Origin: Spirochaetaceae bacterium
GTDB lineage: Bacteria; Spirochaetota; Spirochaetia; DSM-2461
Assembly: GCA_016342385.1 (NCBI GenBank)
Contig: JAEINM010000062.1
Location: 1-13,437, forward strand
Length of the DNA: 13,437 bases
Direction of reading: 5' to 3'
Positions 12,696 to 13,437 of this stretch are shown piece by piece. A program made the translations under genes and the position numbers. The stretch's first letter is position 1. Every line of letters begins with the position of its first letter. Under the pieces are notes generated by a model. That model ran no database searches, was not told where the DNA came from, and was given only the letters and a program-made list of their open reading frames with translations.

Positions 12696-13437
12696 ATGTA
12701 CGAAAAAGAAAGAGCTGCGGCAAAAGAATTCAACGTAAATCTGGAACACCTGGAAAACCGAGTCTTTTCCTGGGGAATCCGCAAATATAAACTGGATAAA
12801 TCCTTTAAAAAAAATCATGGGCATTATATGGACCAATATGAAGGTTTTCCAGAGAACTATCAGTCTATGATGGTTGCTTCGTGGATGTTCTCAAGAGTTA
12901 TTCTGGATCCTGTTCTTCTGGGTAAGTTTTCCAGAAATGAAAAAGAATCTCTTTTCCCGATCCATAATGAATATCTGAAATTCTGGAAGGAAAATCCACC
13001 GATCTGGAGTCTTTTTTCTATTCTTAAAAAGAAGGATGATGATATTTTCGAAATTAAAGATCAACTGACTGGTAAAATTATGCTGATACATTCCCGAGGC
13101 CTGGCAAACATGGAGCCGGATAAACCTATAATCTCCGCTTTAATGCCTATGAAAGAGGGATTCTGGCTTTCATATGGAATATTTCATCAATACAAGAGCT
13201 GCCAACCCTATCATCTTCTGGATCTTATACGTTTTATGGATTATCAACTCTATGATGAAGAGGATTTAACATCTTTTATTCACAAACACTACGCCCGTTT
13301 TTTTCAGATAGACCATACTATGGAATCACCTCCGGTCTTTAATAAGAAGGATCTTATTGAACGAAACTGGACTGAGATCATACTTCCCGGGTTTGATCCT
13401 GAATCATTATCCGATTCAGTTCATGTGGCACAACAGG
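12696..13437 (+). CDS. Unrecognised cytoplasmic protein (3' end outside window)
   Basis: From ATG 12696 an uninterrupted frame of 247 codons runs to the window edge. It begins Met-Tyr-Glu-Lys-Glu-Arg-Ala-Ala-Ala-Lys, with no signal peptide or membrane helix. It is rich in Phe, Tyr, Trp and charged residues. A central stretch reads Ile-Phe-Glu-Ile-Lys-Asp ... Thr-Gly-Lys, followed by Ser-Arg-Gly-Leu-Ala and a Gly-Phe-Trp-Leu-Ser-Tyr-Gly strand, which looks like a small beta domain. Codon use and the regular frame support a real gene. The family is not recognised. There is no Shine-Dalgarno, and the promoter lies almost on the start codon. Confidence 0.72.
   Translation, partial: MYEKERAAAKEFNVNLEHLENRVFSWGIRKYKLDKSFKKNHGHYMDQYEGFPENYQSMMVASWMFSRVILDPVLLGKFSRNEKESLFPIHNEYLKFWKENPPIWSLFSILKKKDDDIFEIKDQLTGKIMLIHSRGLANMEPDKPIISALMPMKEGFWLSYGIFHQYKSCQPYHLLDLIRFMDYQLYDEEDLTSFIHKHYARFFQIDHTMESPPVFNKKDLIERNWTEIILPGFDPESLSDSVHVAQQ

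Noticed and set aside
12891..13091. Minus-strand frame of 66 codons
   Set aside because: It is antisense to the long open frame that starts at 12696 and runs to the window edge.

Overview
This window comes from a bacterial chromosome of moderate to low GC content. Nothing in it is diagnostic of a taxon. The mix of a CHASE4-GGDEF sensor, a short lipoprotein with an LPAC lipobox, TTG starts and a short-form LeuA would fit a free-living spirochaete, but that is an inference. No tRNA, rRNA, CRISPR array or intact insertion sequence was seen.

Left part (1-3005, all minus strand): a PHP-family metal phosphoesterase cut by the window edge; a 317-base non-coding stretch with GC-rich and inverted-repeat structure; then leuA (2-isopropylmalate synthase, a short form without the C-terminal allosteric domain). 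leuA is preceded by what I read as a complete ribosome-mediated leucine attenuator: a TTGACA promoter, a 31-codon leader peptide with 10 leucine codons (including Leu-Leu-Ala-Leu-Leu-Leu-Leu), a 15-bp antiterminator pairing, and an intrinsic terminator with a U tract just upstream of the leuA ribosome binding site. The leader peptide's start codon sits one base from the predicted transcription start, so it looks leaderless. A YdiL-like protein follows.

Middle part (3098-5956, plus strand): a two-gene operon of a PEP-utiliser/rifampicin-phosphotransferase-like enzyme and a MarR regulator. Repeated GCGAAAT elements lie between the promoter and the start codon and could be the MarR operator. From 6055 to 8766 (minus strand) are a membrane diguanylate cyclase with its product-inhibition site and a protein with a TRAM-like barrel and TPR-like helices.

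Right part (8767-13437) looks like accessory DNA: a class II Fic AMP-transferase whose promoter overlaps a 12-bp inverted-repeat operator; a 475-base gene-poor stretch with the remains of a ParE/RelE-type toxin and a GC-rich folded segment; an exported protein with an internal duplication; a very AT-rich four-helix membrane protein; a small lipoprotein with one EF-hand-like loop; and the start of an unrecognised gene that runs off the end.

A theme across the window is that three good TTGACA promoters (leader peptide, fic, final gene) place their predicted +1 within 0-2 bases of the start codon, which suggests that leaderless mRNAs are used alongside normal Shine-Dalgarno genes.
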